A DNA stretch of 64,000 bases from Paenibacillus oralis (GCF_003863965.1 NZ_RRCN01000001.1:1809104-1873103), one strand, 5' to 3'; shown: positions 8,232-17,060, counted from the first letter of the stretch. The notes: generated by a model from the letters alone, not told the origin. A program made the numbers and translations.

Positions 8232-9621
8232 TCTGCATCGCCTCCAAACGCCCTATAATCGTTTCTAAGGCGTATTCAACAGTCTCAAGATGATGTGTCT
8301 TCCCGATATACTCCTGAGCCATATATGCCTCTCTGTTGGCTCTGAGACGATCCAAATGGTCTTTATGAATTGGTAAGTGTTCGGGAGTCGTGATAAACTT
8401 AGGACAGATCACGCACATATTAAATTTAGAGCATATCTTGCCCTCATTATTTATCGGCTTCTGACAAGCCCCATCAGGCAATGAAGCAGACAATAGCGTT
8501 TCCGTGTCGAGATTCTTTCCTTGACCAAGTTCCTTCTCATTGATTTCCTTGACTATCATGCCAATAAATCCAAGCTTTTTATATTCGCTTTCAACTTTTG
8601 GATTTTGGACTTTTGCATATAAGCTTGTGGAGTGCAATGATTCGTGACCTAGATATTCTTGAATTTCAAACATGCTCATGCCCTTATTTAGCATGTCCGT
8701 TCCAAGCGTATGCCTAAATGCGTGAAAGGTTAATGGGTATAATTCGCCATTGTTATCTCTGATATCATACTTTTTGACAAACCGATAAAGTTTATCTCGA
8801 AATATTTTTTGGAGCAGTCTGGCGTACCGTATATTCCGTTTTTGCCAGTAAAGACAAATGTAGTTTGTTGCAAGTTCTTTCCTGGCCACTTCTGAGTATT
8901 GTTCAAGTAGTTGAACTGCCCGTTTGACTCGATTTGATACGGGGATATATCTGTCAGCCTTATTTTTCGGAGAGAAAACATACAATACGGGTTTTCCTGT
9001 AAAATCTTCAGTTATACAACCCTCGGTTAGGTCCAAAACCTCTGAAAGCCTTATTCCCGAATCGATGCCGATCTCCACAATAGACTTCAAGAGGATGTTA
9101 TTCTCCTTTTTTAAAGCTATTTCAATCTGTTCCATTACATTATCGGGTATATACCTTGTCCTTAAAACATCATCTTGCTTCAGTGCTTGGTACTCATCTC
9201 CATCAAAAACCTGTCCCTCCGGAAAACCATCATACTCAAAAAACTGCCCATGTTCTACTACCCATTTTAGTGCAGACATAGCAACCGATCTTGTAGAGTT
9301 TGCTAAATGAATCTGTTGTAAATAATAAATATACATTTGAGTAATTTGGTGCGATAAATCGGCATAATCCATAATTTTCAAGTTGTATTCTTTCAGGAAT
9401 TCAAAGAACCGTTTCAATGAATAATTATATCGATACAGTGTTTCGACGCTCGGCTTCCCTAGACTCATGCATTCAATTGTTATTTGCTTATGTATTTTCT
9501 TGAACCATTTATTTGGCAAATATGAAAATTCAAAAGATAATTTATCACCATAACTCGATTGATACGGAACCTCCCATCTATCAGTTTTTGTATCAACTGT
9601 TGAAATATACGCTCTACTCAA
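8224..9621 (-). CDS. Tyrosine recombinase 2 of the element
   Basis: 465-residue recombinase with an N-terminal SAM-like core-binding domain (about 60-160) and a C-terminal catalytic domain: Arg in DSGIRLSEVLDL, HAFRHTLGTDML, and LGHESLHSTSLYAKV containing the nucleophilic Tyr. It shares the C-terminal cysteine-rich extension (CQKPINNEGKICSKFNMCVI, then FITTPEHLPIHKDHL) with recombinase 3, so the two are probably ancient duplicates. The start codon overlaps the stop of recombinase 1 as ATGA, implying translational coupling and fixed stoichiometry of the trio. Confidence 0.85.
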   Translation of the reverse strand: MSRAYISTVDTKTDRWEVPYQSSYGDKLSFEFSYLPNKWFKKIHKQITIECMSLGKPSVETLYRYNYSLKRFFEFLKEYNLKIMDYADLSHQITQMYIYYLQQIHLANSTRSVAMSALKWVVEHGQFFEYDGFPEGQVFDGDEYQALKQDDVLRTRYIPDNVMEQIEIALKKENNILLKSIVEIGIDSGIRLSEVLDLTEGCITEDFTGKPVLYVFSPKNKADRYIPVSNRVKRAVQLLEQYSEVARKELATNYICLYWQKRNIRYARLLQKIFRDKLYRFVKKYDIRDNNGELYPLTFHAFRHTLGTDMLNKGMSMFEIQEYLGHESLHSTSLYAKVQNPKVESEYKKLGFIGMIVKEINEKELGQGKNLDTETLLSASLPDGACQKPINNEGKICSKFNMCVICPKFITTPEHLPIHKDHLDRLRANREAYMAQEYIGKTHHLETVEYALETIIGRLEAMQSG

Positions 9622-10724
9622 TTCAACTCCGCGCTCCTTCTCTGACGCATGAAGCTTTCATATGCCGTTGTTTTCGCTTCAAGCGACAAATGTTGATACT
9701 TACTCGTAGACTTAACATCATTATGACCTAACCTATCTTGGACATAACGCATATCAAATCCCGATTCGGTGAGTTCGGTTCCATGGGTGTGCCTAAGCAT
9801 GTGAGGAGTGCATTTAATACCCACTTGTTCAGATAGCTTATTGAAGAGCTTTGTTATCGTATCGCGGATCATATATTGGCCAGGGCTGGTTTCATGATTC
9901 ACAAATATCGTAAGATGTTTTCCATCATCAGGGCGATGATACAAGATATAATCCTCTATGGCAAAGACAATATCTCTGCTGACGGGTATTTCCCTTTCTA
10001 GTGATTTGATGTTGTGGTCTTTATGGTATAGTGGATCATGCTCTTTTACCTTTATAACCCCAACTTTTGTTTGAATCTCATAATCACCTATACGAAGACC
10101 TAATGCCTCACTAATCCGGCAACCCGTTTCATAAAGAAATCTGAACAATAACTGATTTCGGGCATTTAAGCTCTCATCTGACTGTAACATCTCAAGTCCT
10201 TGATAGAGCTTTTCAACCTGTTCCCGAGTCAAACGCTTACCCTTAACTGATTTTTTCTCTTTAACTCGGAAGAAATTAAAACCCATATCTTTACGACTAA
10301 CTTTCTGAACTAGGAAATGTCTGTTTTTTGAATCATCTTTATAAGTTAATGGGTTCTCCGTCACAAAGCCCCCAATCACTTCATAAAATCGATAAAATGA
10401 GGCTATTGTTGCCATATACTTATTCTTTGTCTTTGCAGATTTCTCTTTGTCCGTCTTTCCGACTTTCGTTTTCAAATACTCAAGCCAAGAAAACATATCC
10501 GCTTTCCTAACCTCGTAAAATTTAAGCCCCACTTCGTTTAACCAAGTGAAATATTCCTTTAAGTCTCTACTATAACCTTCGATTGTGTTCTCAGAGTGCC
10601 CCTTCTCTTCTAAATAGTGAAGAAACAATGTTATTTCCTCGACAATGTTGTAGTCCTCATCCACAACTACTACATTTCGTTTTCCGGCCTCATTGAGAGT
10701 TTTTTCAATTTTCAGATTACCCAT
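9618..10724 (-). CDS. Tyrosine recombinase 1 of the element (TnpA/XerC-like)
   Basis: About 368 residues. The start is uncertain: ATG 10724 has GGTGG eight bases upstream and is preferred; ATG 10730 and a TTG further up are possible. The N-terminal SAM-like domain (LFLHYLEEKGHSENTIEGYS) and catalytic motifs (YETGCRISEALGL, TPHMLRHTHGTELTESG, LGHNDVKSTSKYQHL) are complete. It lacks the cysteine tail of the other two and is closest to the XerC/TnpA type. As first gene it sets expression of the operon. Confidence 0.85.
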   Translation of the reverse strand: MGNLKIEKTLNEAGKRNVVVVDEDYNIVEEITLFLHYLEEKGHSENTIEGYSRDLKEYFTWLNEVGLKFYEVRKADMFSWLEYLKTKVGKTDKEKSAKTKNKYMATIASFYRFYEVIGGFVTENPLTYKDDSKNRHFLVQKVSRKDMGFNFFRVKEKKSVKGKRLTREQVEKLYQGLEMLQSDESLNARNQLLFRFLYETGCRISEALGLRIGDYEIQTKVGVIKVKEHDPLYHKDHNIKSLEREIPVSRDIVFAIEDYILYHRPDDGKHLTIFVNHETSPGQYMIRDTITKLFNKLSEQVGIKCTPHMLRHTHGTELTESGFDMRYVQDRLGHNDVKSTSKYQHLSLEAKTTAYESFMRQRRSAELN

Positions 10725-10942
10725 ATTCATCACCACCAAGATCAATACTATATGATGTTCAGCCAATGTTTTCCCACTTTAACCGAACTTGAGTGTATAT
10801 ATCATCCATCATCTATTATTATGGAGCTAATTGTCAATTATCATAGTTGAGTTCCGGACTAAACTCAAGAAACAAAAGGAACGATTCGCATATGCAATGC
10901 TCTTCCGCCGCGGGTACAATGAACTCTTTTGTGCTGCCATAG

Positions 10943-10979
10943 AAAAAGGTGTGTTGCCATAAGGCCAACACACCTTTTT
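10943..10979 (-). terminator. rpsR terminator, probably bidirectional
   Basis: A perfect 14-bp stem (AAAAAGGTGTGTTG with its complement) and a nine-base loop, with A-run before and T-run after. It lies just past the rpsR stop and also faces the recombinase operon. Confidence 0.9.
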
Positions 10980-10980
10980 C

Positions 10981-11265
10981 CTAGATATTATCCGTTGTGT
11001 ACGGAAGCAACGCTACCGCCCTAGCACGTTTAATTGCAACTGTTAAAGCACGTTGATATTTTGCGCTTGTTCCAGTCACACGGCGAGGAAGAATCTTCCC
11101 CCGTTCACTAATGAACTTTTTAAGAACTTCCGTATTTTTGTAATCAATATGAGTAATTTTATTGACTGTAAAGTAGCAAACTTTTCTACGTTTACCTTTG
11201 CCACCTCTACGTGGAGCAAACTTTCTTTCGCCACGTTCTTCGTCATTTCTTTGTGCAAATGCCAT
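10981..11265 (-). CDS. rpsR: 30S ribosomal protein S18
   Basis: Small-subunit ribosomal protein that pairs with S6 on the 16S rRNA platform. The core [20 protein letters not shown] and the C-terminal [20 protein letters not shown] are diagnostic. The start is ATG 11265 ([15 protein letters not shown]); the frame extends upstream but without a ribosome site. The N-terminal Arg/Lys/Gly extension is typical of Firmicutes. Last gene of rpsF-ssb-rpsR, but separated from ssb by an unusually long 342-bp gap with a terminator, so it may have its own promoter. Confidence 0.97.
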   Translation of the reverse strand: MAFAQRNDEERGERKFAPRRGGKGKRRKVCYFTVNKITHIDYKNTEVLKKFISERGKILPRRVTGTSAKYQRALTVAIKRARAVALLPYTTDNI

Positions 11266-11607
11266 TGTTATACTCTCGTTCCTTTCATTATGCATATTGG
11301 TCAAACGTAATAAGCTTTCTCTGGCTATCCCCTAGTTCAAAGTTGGGTGTGGATAAGTCTTACGACTTACCCACACCCAACTTCTCACTACGGGGCTGCA
11401 CCCACATCTTGAAATAAGGATGGTCATCATCACTAGACTACATTGACTGTCATAACGTATTACACACTTTACTCAACATCATGCGATCTTAATAAACCGT
11501 GGATGCTGGTCGTAAATGAAGATTACCATTACACAGTTAAAATGCTTTAAAACCCCTTGTTTTACTGAGGTCTTAAAGCATTTTCTTGCTCTCAGATGTT
11601 ACGCTCT
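11266..11607. other. ssb-rpsR spacer with two hairpins
   Basis: This 342-bp gap holds the ssb terminator (11539-11584) and a second, very stable dyad at 11341-11382: two 19-base arms (GTTGGGTGTGG... / ...CCCACACCCAAC, one G-U pair) around a four-base loop. In Bacillus subtilis ssb and rpsR are close. The second hairpin lies 75-118 bases upstream of the rpsR start on the minus strand, and could be an attenuator, a processing site or a protein-binding structure. No ORF is evident. Confidence 0.6.
11539..11584 (-). terminator. Terminator downstream of ssb
   Basis: Twelve-base arms (AAAATGCTTTAA / TTAAAGCATTTT) enclose a loop that is itself partly complementary (GACCTC / GGGGTT). The A/T flanks make it a likely bidirectional rho-independent terminator. 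Confidence 0.75.
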
Positions 11608-12105
11608 CTAAAATGGCAGATCGTCATCCGAAATATCGATCGGTTTCCCGTCATCGGAGAAAGGATCATCTTGATTGCTGCGCGAGAATCCGCCGCCGCT
11701 GCGGTTGTTGCCACCGCTGCTGCTGCCGCCGCCTCCGAAAGGAGACTCCTCCCGCATGCCGCCTCCACCACCTGAGCCGCCTTCGCGATTCGACTCCAAG
11801 AAACGGACATTGTCGGCAATAACTTCGGTTACGTATACACGTCTGCCTTCGTTATTTTCGTAATTCCGTACTTGAATACGTCCTTCCACCGCCGTAAGCC
11901 GCCCTTTGCGCAAATAGTTCGCGCAAGTTTCGGCGAGTTGCCTCCAGGTGACAACCGGAATGAAATCCGCTTCCCGTTCTCCTCCCTGCGAAGTGAACGG
12001 TCTGTCCACCGCAATCGTAAACTGAGTCACCGCCACGCCGGAAGGCGTATAGCGAAGCTCGGGATCCCGGGTAAGACGTCCGATTAGAATGACACGGTTC
12101 AACAA
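11608..12105 (-). CDS. ssb: Single-stranded DNA-binding protein
   Basis: 165 residues: OB-fold at 1-105 ([37 protein letters not shown]), then a Gly/Asn/Ser-rich linker and the acidic tip DDDLPF, which recruits replication and repair partners such as PriA, RecG and RecO. Starts at TTG 12105 after AAGGAGGGG. Lies between rpsF and rpsR as in other Firmicutes, so SSB is co-expressed with the S6-S18 pair. Full-length and intact. Confidence 0.97.
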   Translation of the reverse strand: MLNRVILIGRLTRDPELRYTPSGVAVTQFTIAVDRPFTSQGGEREADFIPVVTWRQLAETCANYLRKGRLTAVEGRIQVRNYENNEGRRVYVTEVIADNVRFLESNREGGSGGGGGMREESPFGGGGSSSGGNNRSGGGFSRSNQDDPFSDDGKPIDISDDDLPF

Positions 12106-12148
12106 TCAAATCCCCTCCTTCGGGAAGTGTTTACTCAAACTTGAACAA

Positions 12149-12433
12149 TTAGGCTACGTCTTTCGTGATGAGATAACGGATAACCTCGTCGGAAATCTTC
12201 AAAATCCGCTCAAGCTCGGCAACCACTTCAGGGGTAGCCGTGAAATTTACGAGCACGTAAATTCCGTCGCGAACCTTGTTAATCTCATACGCAAGCCGGC
12301 GTTTGCCCATTACATCGTGTTTGGTAATTTCACCGCCGTTTTGGATGATGCCTTGGAATTTTTCGACTGTAGCTTGAACAGCTTCTTGTTCAACGTCAGG
12401 ACGAATAATGTACATCACTTCATATTTGCGCAT
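12149..12433 (-). CDS. rpsF: 30S ribosomal protein S6
   Basis: 94 residues from ATG 12433, behind GAGGAGGTGA. Typical S6 fold: MRKYEVMYIIRPDVEQEAVQ, then YEINKVRDGIYVLVNFTA and the end VIRYLITKD. S6 heterodimerises with S18 on the 30S platform. First gene of rpsF-ssb-rpsR with its own strong promoter 80-110 bases upstream. In other Firmicutes the rpsF leader RNA binds S6-S18 for feedback; the short leader here has a GCGAG/CTCGC hairpin but I cannot confirm that motif. Confidence 0.97.
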   Translation of the reverse strand: MRKYEVMYIIRPDVEQEAVQATVEKFQGIIQNGGEITKHDVMGKRRLAYEINKVRDGIYVLVNFTATPEVVAELERILKISDEVIRYLITKDVA

Positions 12434-12513
12434 CTGATTCACCTCCTCTTGGACTATGGCCCCCAAATTGCTGCGCCTGGGAGCAAGGAGCGAGCGTAAA
12501 CTCGCACCATATT

Positions 12514-12542
12514 AATATACCAAATTGACCGTGCTACTGCAA
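12514..12542 (-). promoter_or_regulatory. SigA promoter of rpsF-ssb-rpsR
   Basis: On the minus strand, -35 TTGCAG (12537-12542), 17-base spacer, -10 TATATT (12514-12519). The spacing is ideal and the leader leads straight into rpsF. Confidence 0.8.
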
Positions 12543-12593
12543 GCATAAGCCTAAAAAGGGCCGAAGCGGCCCTGAGATATAAACTGCCGCGGT

Positions 12594-13859
12594 TTAACGG
12601 CCGCCCTGGCTTTCCGTTTTCCCCGCCCCCGTCAAATCTTTGAATTTATTGGACTTTGCGCCGTAAGTTCCCCGCATCACGGCAATCCCCAAGACGGCAA
12701 TCGCCAGAGTTATGGCCAGCGCGAGATGGGGCCCGATTTCCCAAGCGGCGCCCGTAACGAGCGAGCCGATAAATGACCCCAGATATTGAATGCTGTTGAA
12801 TATCCCGTTGGTCGTTCCCCGATAGCCGGCGTCGGCCATATCGTTGACACAGCTTTGGGCGATCGTGGACACACAGATGTAACAAACCATAAACAATACA
12901 CTTCCCGCCAAAATAAACCCGTAGCTCGGCTTGTAGAACAAAGCGATGCCGACGGCACAGAGCAAAAAAGCAGCCTGCAGCAAAATATAGCGGTACCCTT
13001 TGGCCGCGATTCGCCCGGAAAATTTTAAAGCGATGATCGCTATAACCACCGCCGGCATAAACACCTTCCACATTCCATCCGTTCCCGTGATCGTCTGCAG
13101 ATACATCGGAACAATGTAAAACACGGCCACCATCACATAATTGTTGATAAAGGCAGCTGCGTTTAATTTTAAGTAAGCTTTATTTTTCAGCAAACTCTTT
13201 ACCAACGGTTTTAAACCGAGCGGAACATTATCCCCTGCAGGCTGATCTGTCGCCGTCCCTTTTGGCTCCCCCGCAGGCTCCTTTAAAAAGAACAAAATGA
13301 GCAGCCAGCTTACAGTAATAATGAAGGCGCACGCCAGAAACATTTCGTTGACGGTCAATATCCGGTGCACCATCGGTCCAAAGGCAAACGAGGCCGCAGC
13401 GGCAAAGCCGATGCTAGCGCTCGCGATGCTCATCGCTTTCAGACGCAGCCGTTCGTCCAATCCGGCGGATATCCAGGAAAATACCACGGCTATGACCGCC
13501 CCGCTCCCCTGGAGCGCACGAGCCGCAATCAGCCAGTAGATGCTGGTGGCGTAATAAGCGAGGACCAGCCCGACGATGACCTGGGCAAATCCGATCAAAA
13601 TAACCTTTTTATTGCCGATCTTATCGCTCCATAATCCGAACGGAATCTGAAAAACCGCCTGCGCCAGACCAAATATGCCCAGCGCTATCCCGGCGAGCGT
13701 CGGCGTATATCCGCTCAGCGATTTGGAATAAACCGATATAAACGGCATCACCATCGTCATCGCGACCTGCCGGATGCTGACCGCGATGCTAAGTATAAGC
13801 AGAAAAGCAAGCCCTGCTCTTGTAAAACCTTCTGTCGTGTGTTTGCCGATGCCGTTCAT
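12594..13859 (-). CDS. MFS transporter (drug-efflux type)
   Basis: 421 residues from ATG 13859, whose ATGA overlaps the stop of the GH3 gene. Twelve membrane helices are apparent, with the MFS motif between helices 2 and 3 (GLWSDKIGNKKVILIGF) and an RALQGSGAV motif in helix 4-5. These mark the 12-TM proton antiporter branch. Coupling to a TetR regulator and an acyl-amide ligase suggests it exports the ligase product or a related small acid. The ORF extends 16 codons further upstream without a ribosome site. Confidence 0.85.
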   Translation of the reverse strand: MNGIGKHTTEGFTRAGLAFLLILSIAVSIRQVAMTMVMPFISVYSKSLSGYTPTLAGIALGIFGLAQAVFQIPFGLWSDKIGNKKVILIGFAQVIVGLVLAYYATSIYWLIAARALQGSGAVIAVVFSWISAGLDERLRLKAMSIASASIGFAAAASFAFGPMVHRILTVNEMFLACAFIITVSWLLILFFLKEPAGEPKGTATDQPAGDNVPLGLKPLVKSLLKNKAYLKLNAAAFINNYVMVAVFYIVPMYLQTITGTDGMWKVFMPAVVIAIIALKFSGRIAAKGYRYILLQAAFLLCAVGIALFYKPSYGFILAGSVLFMVCYICVSTIAQSCVNDMADAGYRGTTNGIFNSIQYLGSFIGSLVTGAAWEIGPHLALAITLAIAVLGIAVMRGTYGAKSNKFKDLTGAGKTESQGGR

Positions 13860-15442
13860 TGAATCGTCTGCTCCCAATCCTGCGGCATATCTTGATTGAC
13901 AATCCAAGATTTATCGATATGTTCCCGGAAAAATTGCGGCGTAACCACAGCCTTTACTTTAATGTGGCCGGTGATTCCCGTTTGTTCGCTTCTTTGCCGC
14001 TCCAACTCGGTAAACGTTCCCGGCCGGAATTGTACATAATGCGGAGGTTTAATGATCGTTTGCGAATAGTTGCGGTAGGCGATGCGGATGTCTTTCAACA
14101 CCGCCGCAAAGGCGTCCATAAATCCGGTCATCGTCTCCTGCGGCAGAGCCTCCCCCATTTCAATTCCCAAACAATGATGGACAAAGCAATCCCGGTCCAT
14201 CCAGCCGAAAAACAGATGAGGCCCCGCCTTCAGCTTGAGCCGGGCGGCAGCCTGATTTACGGCTTGAGCAATCTCCGCTTCATTCAGCTTCTCCCCCGTT
14301 ATATTGACCATGGACACCGTCCGTCCGACGACTTTGACCTGCGGCGGATTGGCCGACACGAATCTCACCACATCACCAGTGGTATAGCGGTACAACCCAT
14401 TAGAGCCCGTAATGATCATTTCATAAGGCACGTCCTGCTTCACTTCCGCCAAGGGGCAGACGCTGCCGCTTTCCGGATCGCGAAATTCAAAGTAATACAA
14501 ATCCGCGTTCAGCGTAAGCCCCGGGTCCTGTTCGGAATAAACGCAGCCATACGCCCCTTCGGTGCCGGAATAAAAGTCGCTGACCCATACGCCGTCGCCC
14601 AGCAATTGCCGGATTTGCGGAATGAACGTATCGTAAAGTACGCCGGTAGACAACATCACCCGGAAGTTGGGCCACAGCTTCAATAAATCGATATTGCCAT
14701 CACTGTCCATCGCCGCCCGCACCGTCTCACGGTATTCGGGCAAGCACGAAAACAAGCTGCCGCTCCGGTATTTGATATAATTCAATAAGTTCAGCGAGAA
14801 GCTGGTAATCCCGCCAATCCCGACAATATTATGCTTTAGCGCGTACTTGGCCGTTTCAAACATTCTGCGGTCGTAATCGTCAAGCTCCATCACCGAATCG
14901 GGGACCGGGTTAATATCCCTCAGCCTTGGGTTGTAGGAGCTCATGATCCCGGAAATATAGCCGACCGGAACCCCGTTGATTTCCCCAACCCGCCGCGGCC
15001 CCGCCGTCGATAAAACCTTTCCGTCGGGCGGCAATAATAAGCCGCCGCCGGATTCCATATACCCGATTAGATTCCGCGTGGCGGCGTGAGACCACTGGTC
15101 GAGGCTTTCCCGGGTATGCGGAATCAGCTTGGCCGTGCCGGACGAACCGCTGGTTTTTGCCCAGTAAAAGATCGGATCGCGGGTTAATACGCCCGGCTTC
15201 CACTGCGCCGCCTCCAAATCAGGGGCGTATTCGTTATAACTTCTAACCGGTACGGCCTGGCGATACTGAGCCGCCTCGCGGATTTGAGCAAACCGGTATC
15301 TGCGTCCCACTTCAGTCGATTCATTATTGCGTATGATAGATATTAGTAAATTTTGTTGTGTTTTTTCAATGTCGGTAAGTGACTCACGAAAAGCATTGTA
15401 ATTTTCATACAATTGCCCGGTCAAGCGCTGTTTCGTAATCAT
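13856..15442 (-). CDS. GH3-family acyl-adenylate / acyl-amide synthetase
   Basis: 528 residues. The protein matches the GH3 fold of the ANL-like adenylating superfamily: nucleotide motif KTSGSSGTAKLIPHTRES, the acidic loop SDFYSGTEGAYG, and YRYTTGDVVRFV before the C-terminal lid. Plant GH3 enzymes conjugate jasmonate, auxin or salicylate to amino acids; bacterial members are mostly uncharacterised. It starts 15 bases after the TetR stop and overlaps the MFS start, so the three genes form one coupled unit. Substrate cannot be read from the sequence. Confidence 0.85.
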   Translation of the reverse strand: MITKQRLTGQLYENYNAFRESLTDIEKTQQNLLISIIRNNESTEVGRRYRFAQIREAAQYRQAVPVRSYNEYAPDLEAAQWKPGVLTRDPIFYWAKTSGSSGTAKLIPHTRESLDQWSHAATRNLIGYMESGGGLLLPPDGKVLSTAGPRRVGEINGVPVGYISGIMSSYNPRLRDINPVPDSVMELDDYDRRMFETAKYALKHNIVGIGGITSFSLNLLNYIKYRSGSLFSCLPEYRETVRAAMDSDGNIDLLKLWPNFRVMLSTGVLYDTFIPQIRQLLGDGVWVSDFYSGTEGAYGCVYSEQDPGLTLNADLYYFEFRDPESGSVCPLAEVKQDVPYEMIITGSNGLYRYTTGDVVRFVSANPPQVKVVGRTVSMVNITGEKLNEAEIAQAVNQAAARLKLKAGPHLFFGWMDRDCFVHHCLGIEMGEALPQETMTGFMDAFAAVLKDIRIAYRNYSQTIIKPPHYVQFRPGTFTELERQRSEQTGITGHIKVKAVVTPQFFREHIDKSWIVNQDMPQDWEQTIQ

Positions 15443-15457
15443 CTTTGTATCATCCCT

Positions 15458-16009
15458 TTATTCGCAAATTCCTTTCATCAGAACCTGATACACTTCTTCC
15501 CAAGCTTGTTTCAAGGTCAAACCATGATCATGGAGAAACTGGTGCTCATAGATGATGGAACTCGTCTTCTCAATCATATAGATGAGAATTTCCGGACGAA
15601 TCGTTGGCCTCAGCAATCCTTGCCCCACAGCCCCGTTTAATAAATCGGTAAGCAGCCGTACTTTAAAACGGCGGTATGCCTCCACCTTTTCCCATTCCCG
15701 GGGATAGATCAGACGTGCTTCTTCGATAACGGGTAGCGGCAATTTATATTTATGGTAGGAAAATACGACAGCGCGAAATCGATCCCGCCATTCCGTGGCT
15801 CTGTCCATTTCCTGAAGCGTACTGGTTCGATCGCTCCCCAACACCTCATCGAAGAAGACGGAAATGATTTCGTCCTTCCCCGAAAAGTACTTGTATATGG
15901 TTTTCTTGCTGATGCCAAGCTGTGCGGCCAAATCGTCAAGCGTAAACCTCCGCAGACCATGCCGGCCAATAAGCTGAGAGGCTGTTTCGATAATTCGTTC
16001 CCGCAGCAT
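15458..16009 (-). CDS. TetR-family transcriptional regulator
   Basis: About 183 residues from ATG 16009 (MLRERIIETASQLIGRHGL), preceded by a G-rich Shine-Dalgarno; a GTG at 16051 would add 14 residues. The N-terminal helix-turn-helix is canonical: FTLDDLAAQLGISKKTIYKYFSGKDEII. The C-terminal ligand domain is divergent, as usual. First gene of the TetR-GH3-MFS operon, so it very likely represses its own operon and responds to a substrate of the exporter. An inverted repeat 47-74 bases upstream of the start is a candidate operator. Confidence 0.9.
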   Translation of the reverse strand: MLRERIIETASQLIGRHGLRRFTLDDLAAQLGISKKTIYKYFSGKDEIISVFFDEVLGSDRTSTLQEMDRATEWRDRFRAVVFSYHKYKLPLPVIEEARLIYPREWEKVEAYRRFKVRLLTDLLNGAVGQGLLRPTIRPEILIYMIEKTSSIIYEHQFLHDHGLTLKQAWEEVYQVLMKGICE

Positions 16010-16055
16010 GACTCCCCCCCTTCTCCAATTCGCTTTAATAAGATCCGACACGCTT

Positions 16056-16083
16056 GGAAACTCATTTTCGTTTTTCAGTTTCC
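16056..16083. promoter_or_regulatory. Candidate TetR operator
   Basis: Inverted repeat GGAAACT (16056-16062) and AGTTTCC (16077-16083), 28 bp overall, lies in the region upstream of the TetR gene. Promoter boxes are weak. The site is plausible by position and length only. Confidence 0.35.
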
Positions 16084-16208
16084 TTGCTTATAGTACTACT
16101 TTTTCAATAATTTGTAAATCGGACTATGGGTTTAAATTAGAATCCCGCCACATAACCTAAAAACGTTTCATATTCCTCAAAAGAACTGAAAGGAGGCAGC
16201 AAGCTGCA

Positions 16209-16406
16209 ATGGGTGAACAAACCGAATTTGAAGAAGGACAGCGAGCCCCCAATCCCGGCGTATACGTTGAAGTCAGCGAAGGACGCAGCTTCCATACGCA
16301 AATTGAAAACCCCAAGCGGATAACGCTTGAAAAAGGCGACAAATTCCCGGAAACCACGAACAAAAACCGGAAGTGGAAAAAAGAAGAAAAAGCGCGGGTT
16401 CATTGA
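16209..16406 (+). CDS. YjzC-like small protein, 65 aa
   Basis: The pattern EFEEGQRAPNPGVYVEV, then an I-NPK-ITLEKGDKFPETTN stretch and NRKWKKEEK, matches the YjzC family of small, very charged Bacillales proteins of unknown function. An AAAGGAGG lies 14 bases before the ATG, a little far. Divergent from the TetR operon. The overlapping opposite frames here have no ribosome sites and are not credible. Confidence 0.7.
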   Translation: MGEQTEFEEGQRAPNPGVYVEVSEGRSFHTQIENPKRITLEKGDKFPETTNKNRKWKKEEKARVH

Positions 16407-16807
16407 TGATCCATTTCCAATTTTTTGCTTCGTATAAAAACCGGAGACCCGCACATAATATACTCAGACGGCGAGCAAGAGAGGTGTGGTTCCGTTGGAT
16501 CAATCCGCAGGAAACAAACCATCAGGAGTATCTTGTCACTGCTTGTAGAAGCGTAAGAGCGCGGGTTGGATAAGACCCCTCTTCTCCAATCCGCGTATGC
16601 TAAGGCAGTATCGAATGGTTCTCTGGCTTGTGTGAAAAGATTTCCAAAAATCCAGTTCGCCGTCAACCAGGAAGGGCCCACAAGGGTCCTTCTTTATTTT
16701 TGGGGTTTGGGCTTTAGCTTTAGCTTTAGGGTTTGCGTTTTTTGCGTTTTATTGTCGCGGCCTCCCTCCTGCTAAGCTTCTTAAATAACAAGTTGCGTGA
16801 ATGCATA

Positions 16808-16849
16808 AAAACGCCAACCTGCAGTGGGATTCTGTCAGTCTGGCGTTTT
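16808..16849. terminator. Hairpin terminator, bidirectional
   Basis: Arms AAAACGCCA and TGGCGTTTT flank a GC-rich loop with inner CTG/CAG pairing. Suited to end the YjzC transcript or one from the right. Confidence 0.5.
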
Positions 16850-16878
16850 ACCGTTTTAAAATAGCGGGGCCATCATTC

Positions 16879-17060
16879 TAACGGTTGTGAACGACGTTAT
16901 TTCGCTAAAATGTAGGGAAAAATAATTTTAACGGTTGTGACAGAGCTTATTTACCGTATTTCTGCGGATTCGTGCCTATTTCACCCAAATAAGCGCGATT
17001 ACAACCGTTAAAAATTGAAGTCCCGTCTTTTCGGCCAAATAAGCTCGCTCACAACCGTTA
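16879..17060. repeat. 182-bp nested dyad repeat
   Basis: A 24-base motif (TAACGGTTGTGA followed by a variable CGAGCTTATTT) occurs four times: direct at 16879-16902 and 16929-16952, inverted at 16987-17010 and 17037-17060. All four are symmetric about position 16969.5, and the spacers also pair partly. The whole is therefore one large imperfect palindrome. It has no coding capacity and looks like a dispersed intergenic element. Confidence 0.85.

Larger units (their letters stand above)
6157..10730 (-). mobile_element. Tn554-like / recombinase-in-trio element
   Basis: Four genes in one orientation, each overlapping the next by 4-8 bases: three different tyrosine recombinases and a small TnpC-like protein. 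Tn554 has tnpA and tnpB recombinases plus tnpC; RIT elements have three recombinases in tandem. This cassette combines both plans. No cargo gene is seen between the catalase and rpsR, and I could not find convincing terminal repeats, so the ends are set by the genes. A possible minus-strand promoter with TTGACA at 10832-10837 precedes the first gene. Confidence 0.8.

Noticed and set aside
16137..16681. Several minus-strand frames opposite and beside the YjzC-like gene
   Set aside because: Mutually overlapping, low-complexity, without ribosome sites; the plus-strand YjzC-like frame explains the region.
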